Positions 6,155 to 8,346 of a stretch of DNA of 8,346 nt are shown one piece after another. Both the position numbers and the translations under genes were made by a program. The stretch spans positions 1 to 8,346 of the forward strand of contig SKNL01000052.1 in assembly GCA_007120555.1 (NCBI GenBank), written 5' to 3'. The notes under the pieces are model-generated. The model ran no database searches, was not told the origin of the DNA, and saw only the letters and a list, made by a program, of their open reading frames with translations. This DNA is from Balneolales bacterium. Its GTDB lineage: Bacteria; Bacteroidota; Rhodothermia; Balneolales; Natronogracilivirgulaceae. The first letter of the stretch is position 1; every line of letters starts with the position of its first letter.

Positions 6155-7564
6155 TCATCCACCCGAAATCCGGATCCCGTGCCCATCCAGCACAGAATAC
6201 GGCTTGCCGGCACATTTAAGGCAGAGTTTGCGGTTCTCCACTGTCGTCGCGGGAGTGTTCGGGCCTCTTGTGGATACGTCCCCGCCATCCACCATACGGG
6301 TAGCCATCACGCTCTCGCCGCAATTCGCACAGACACAGCTCTCGTGCGACGGAGCATATTCCGGGACATCCACCCGGACCCGCTGCACCTCAAACATGCG
6401 GTTGAAATCCAGGTTCAGGGTACCGAAGGAGCGCTCCACCCCGCTTTTTCGAAAAGCGGCCACGGCGGCATCGTCGCGCACCTTCTCCTTGACAACGCGC
6501 TGGTAGTGCCGGTCAAATTCGGGGAAGGCCTCGCGGACGTAGGCCGGCGATTCGTGCCGGGAGATGACGCGCACCCCGTTGCCGTCGCGCCGGGTCAGGG
6601 TGAACGCCGTCTTGCCGAGATCCTCAAAAATGAGGCTGTTGTTGCCGAAGGAGCACCCGGTCACCAGCTGCACCCCATCGGCGAAGCAGTTGTTGGTCTC
6701 GACAATGGCCAGCAGGTCTTCCAGGCCATCGGATTCAGGTCCGGATGCTTTTTCGCCACCGGTTTCAGCGGGTTTGGCATCGTCGGTCACGCTGTCCGGG
6801 TAAGCGTTGTCACGGTCAAGCTCTTGCATTGCATGGACCGCCGCCATCACGCCCATGGCCAGGCCCGGACAGTAGTGTCCGTGGAACTGGGCCGCCAGCA
6901 TCAGCAGTTTCTCCGTGTCGCCGGCATGGATGTATCTCTGGATGGCCAGTCGCGGATTGGATTTCAGCAGGGATGTGTGGATGTGGTTCGATGCTCCACA
7001 AGGTGCATCGTCAAGATGTGAGGTGTTGCACGATTTGATATCCAGGACCGGCGTGCCGTCGACGACATCAAGCCCGGTCACCCGCAGCCTGTTTCCATCA
7101 CGTGCCACGAGCCGCACTGTGGTGATGCCGACAGGGTTGGGACGGACCGGGGCGCGCGAGGCAAAGACGCCTCGCAATTCGCCGGACCTGGTGGTGCGCT
7201 TCCAGCCGCCAGCCGTTTCCGACGCCGGTTCCGTTTTCGGCTCTGCCCCCGTTCCCGCTGCCGCATCTGATACCGTGCCGGAATCTGCCCCCGTTCCCGC
7301 TGCGGCATCTGATACCGTTCCGGAATCTGCATCCGTTTCCGCTCCCGCTGCGGTTCCCGTTTTGGTTCTCCCTCCCGTTTCAGGAAGATGTAAATGGAAC
7401 ACCACATCGAGGTACTCGCAGCTGTCGATCATATGGAGGGCGTCGGCAAAGGCCTCGTCCACCAGGATGACGCTTTCAGCGTCCTGCATCTGCATGGCCT
7501 GTGCGGGATCCGTGCAGTCATTGCGGACAACGCCGACCGGATTCATGGAAAGTACGTGTGACAT
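6155..7564 (-). CDS. Fusion protein: TrmO/TsaA-like domain, FmdE domain, C-terminal zinc ribbon
   Basis: This 469-residue protein joins three recognisable parts. Residues about 8-180 look like the TrmO/TsaA (UPF0066) beta-barrel, a SAM-binding family that includes the tRNA m6t6A methyltransferase TrmO. The visible motifs are PVGVVRNDC at the start, GVFASRAPVRPNPVG (132-146) and LDVVDGTPVLDIK (165-177). The PRQ motif typical of TrmO is not visible, and a Gly/Ala/Ser/Thr-rich insert at about 63-124 interrupts the domain. Residues about 216-400 are an FmdE domain, with QFHGHYCPGLAMG (226-238) holding H228, H230 and C232, then NNCFADG (C293) and TGCSFGNNSL (C304). A zinc ribbon closes the protein: C412-x2-C415 and C448-x2-C451. 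An acidic linker-like stretch lies near 252-281. The ATG at 7564 places the barrel motif near the N-terminus; an in-frame GTG at 7612 would add 16 residues with no family resemblance. It lies upstream of hypA and hypB on the same strand, so a role in metal handling or redox-enzyme assembly is an inference. Enzymatic function is unknown. Confidence 0.82.
   Translation of the reverse strand: MSHVLSMNPVGVVRNDCTDPAQAMQMQDAESVILVDEAFADALHMIDSCEYLDVVFHLHLPETGGRTKTGTAAGAETDADSGTVSDAAAGTGADSGTVSDAAAGTGAEPKTEPASETAGGWKRTTRSGELRGVFASRAPVRPNPVGITTVRLVARDGNRLRVTGLDVVDGTPVLDIKSCNTSHLDDAPCGASNHIHTSLLKSNPRLAIQRYIHAGDTEKLLMLAAQFHGHYCPGLAMGVMAAVHAMQELDRDNAYPDSVTDDAKPAETGGEKASGPESDGLEDLLAIVETNNCFADGVQLVTGCSFGNNSLIFEDLGKTAFTLTRRDGNGVRVISRHESPAYVREAFPEFDRHYQRVVKEKVRDDAAVAAFRKSGVERSFGTLNLDFNRMFEVQRVRVDVPEYAPSHESCVCANCGESVMATRMVDGGDVSTRGPNTPATTVENRKLCLKCAGKPYSVLDGHGIRISGG
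7242..7325 (-). repeat. 42-bp tandem repeat inside the fusion gene
   Basis: Two 42-bp units (7242-7283 and 7284-7325) differ at two positions, and a degenerate partial unit begins at 7326. Read on the minus strand each unit encodes 14 residues, GTGADSGTVSDAAA or a close variant. The period is a multiple of three, so copy-number change would lengthen or shorten the insert without breaking the frame. The encoded segment is small, polar and acidic and is probably disordered. Confidence 0.85.
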
Positions 7565-7612
7565 AGCCTGATCAGGTGTGAGTGATCGTGCGGACCGGGA
7601 TCCTGTATCCAC

Positions 7613-7686
7613 AAATCCCGCATCCTCACCATCTTTATATTTTGCGTGACACTACCCTTTAATATAAACGCTTACGTGAAGATGAT
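7613..7686 (-). promoter_or_regulatory. AT-rich gap with candidate minus-strand promoter and inverted repeat
   Basis: This 74-bp gap separates the chrA stop from the fusion gene and is clearly richer in A/T than its surroundings. TTTATATT (7634-7641) and AATATAAA (7661-7668) are perfect reverse complements 19 bases apart. On the minus strand, TATAAA (7639-7634) resembles a -10 box, with TTAAAG (7662-7657) 17 bases upstream as a poor -35. If real, it would drive the fusion gene and perhaps hypA-hypB. The match is by eye, and the host's promoter consensus is unknown. Confidence 0.3.
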
Positions 7687-8346
7687 TTAAATTAGTATGC
7701 CGGCGGCAAGCGCAAAGACAACAATCAGCGGCGCGGGGATTTTGCCGGTGGCCAGCATGGCGACAGCCAGTGCCACGGCAATGATGTTCTCAAGCTGGAA
7801 GCCGCTGGCCTGCATTAGGATGACAGCGGCAATGGCGATGAGTCCGCCCGCGACGGCGTTGATACCCTTCAGCGAAATGCGTACAGCGCGGATCTGCTTC
7901 AGGTTTTCCCAGACGGGATAGACGAAGTAGATCAGCAGCAGCCCCGGCAGGAATATGCCGATCCCGCCGGCGAGCGCCCCGCCGACCTGCAGCAGGGCCG
8001 AGCCGTCGCGCGCGGCCATCCCGCCGGCATAGGCGGCAAAACTGAACATCGGTCCGGGCAGCCCCTGCACCAGACCGTAACCGGTCAGGAACTCCTGGTT
8101 GGTCATGTACTCCCTGATCTGCACCAGTTCGCTGTGCATCAGCGGTACCACGACCTGTCCGCCCCCGAAGACCAGGTAGCCGTAGCGGTAGAAGCTCTCG
8201 AAAAGCACAACCAGGCGGTTTTCGAAGACGGTGGCCAGAAAAATTCCGCCGAGGGCGAAAAAGGCGAAGATGCCGAGGTAGCGCCACGGCGGATCCAGTC
8301 GGACCCGGTTCCAGATGTCCGATTCCCGGGCGATCATGATGCTGAC
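7687..8346 (-). CDS. chrA: Chromate transporter ChrA, C-terminal part (5'-truncated by window edge)
   Basis: This is the C-terminal portion of a CHR-family ion transporter, a membrane protein that extrudes chromate in characterised members; many homologues have unproven substrates. The 219 residues seen correspond to the second CHR domain of a two-domain protein of about 400 residues. The frame is open to the right edge, and the Met codon at 8337 is internal. Characteristic motifs are YLVFGGGQVVVPLMHSEL and GYGLVQGLPGPMFSFAAYAGG. About six hydrophobic segments follow in order: YLGIFAFFALGGIFLATVF, the FGGG region, the PGP region, GGIGIFLPGLLLIYFVYPV, AVAGGLIAIAAVILMQ, and the terminal IIAVALAVAMLATG to AAGILI stretch. 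It ends 74 bp before the intergenic region of the fusion gene on the same strand. I see no functional link to the hydrogenase; it is probably an independent neighbour. Confidence 0.87.
   Translation of the reverse strand, partial: VSIMIARESDIWNRVRLDPPWRYLGIFAFFALGGIFLATVFENRLVVLFESFYRYGYLVFGGGQVVVPLMHSELVQIREYMTNQEFLTGYGLVQGLPGPMFSFAAYAGGMAARDGSALLQVGGALAGGIGIFLPGLLLIYFVYPVWENLKQIRAVRISLKGINAVAGGLIAIAAVILMQASGFQLENIIAVALAVAMLATGKIPAPLIVVFALAAGILI

Noticed and set aside
6107..7021. A 304-codon plus-strand frame opposite the FmdE-fusion gene.
   Set aside because: No family resemblance; the minus strand carries clear FmdE and TrmO motifs and zinc-ligand cysteines across the same interval.

Overview
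The window carries the distal half of a gene cluster for a cytoplasmic, NAD-coupled [NiFe] hydrogenase (group 3d, HoxFUYH type) together with part of its maturation machinery. The host is a bacterium with moderately high GC content. Neither the hydrogenase nor the accessory genes fix its phylum. The HoxU, HoxY and HoxH proteins resemble the NAD-reducing hydrogenase of Cupriavidus/Ralstonia motif by motif. The dihydroorotate-dehydrogenase-like neighbour and the heptamer repeats between genes would fit a Bacteroidota/Balneolota/Chlorobiota-like or cyanobacterial background, but that placement is a weak inference.

Plus strand, 1-4487: the 3' part of hoxU (diaphorase-side Fe-S subunit, cut by the left edge), hoxY (small subunit), hoxH (large subunit with an intact C-terminal extension), a 179-bp gap with a strong inverted repeat, a hoxW-type endopeptidase gene, and a gene for a dihydroorotate-dehydrogenase-like flavoprotein. 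The last lacks the residues that define true DHODs. Products of hoxU-hoxY-hoxH pass electrons between H2 and the NAD site of HoxF, which is presumably encoded upstream outside the window. HoxW would remove the HoxH extension after nickel insertion.

Minus strand, 8346-4554, convergent with the first block: the C-terminal half of a ChrA-type chromate transporter (cut by the right edge), an unusual fusion protein (TrmO/TsaA-like domain, FmdE domain and C-terminal zinc ribbon), hypA and hypB. HypA and HypB deliver nickel to the HoxH precursor, so the two convergent blocks form one functional module. hypC, hypD, hypE and hypF are not in the window.

The points most worth a second look are: the TrmO-FmdE-zinc-ribbon fusion next to hypAB, with its 42-bp tandem repeat; the DHOD-like flavoprotein behind hoxW; the competing hairpins between hoxH and hoxW; and a family of 7-bp repeats found in two separate intergenic gaps. 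All gaps between genes are shorter than 180 bp.
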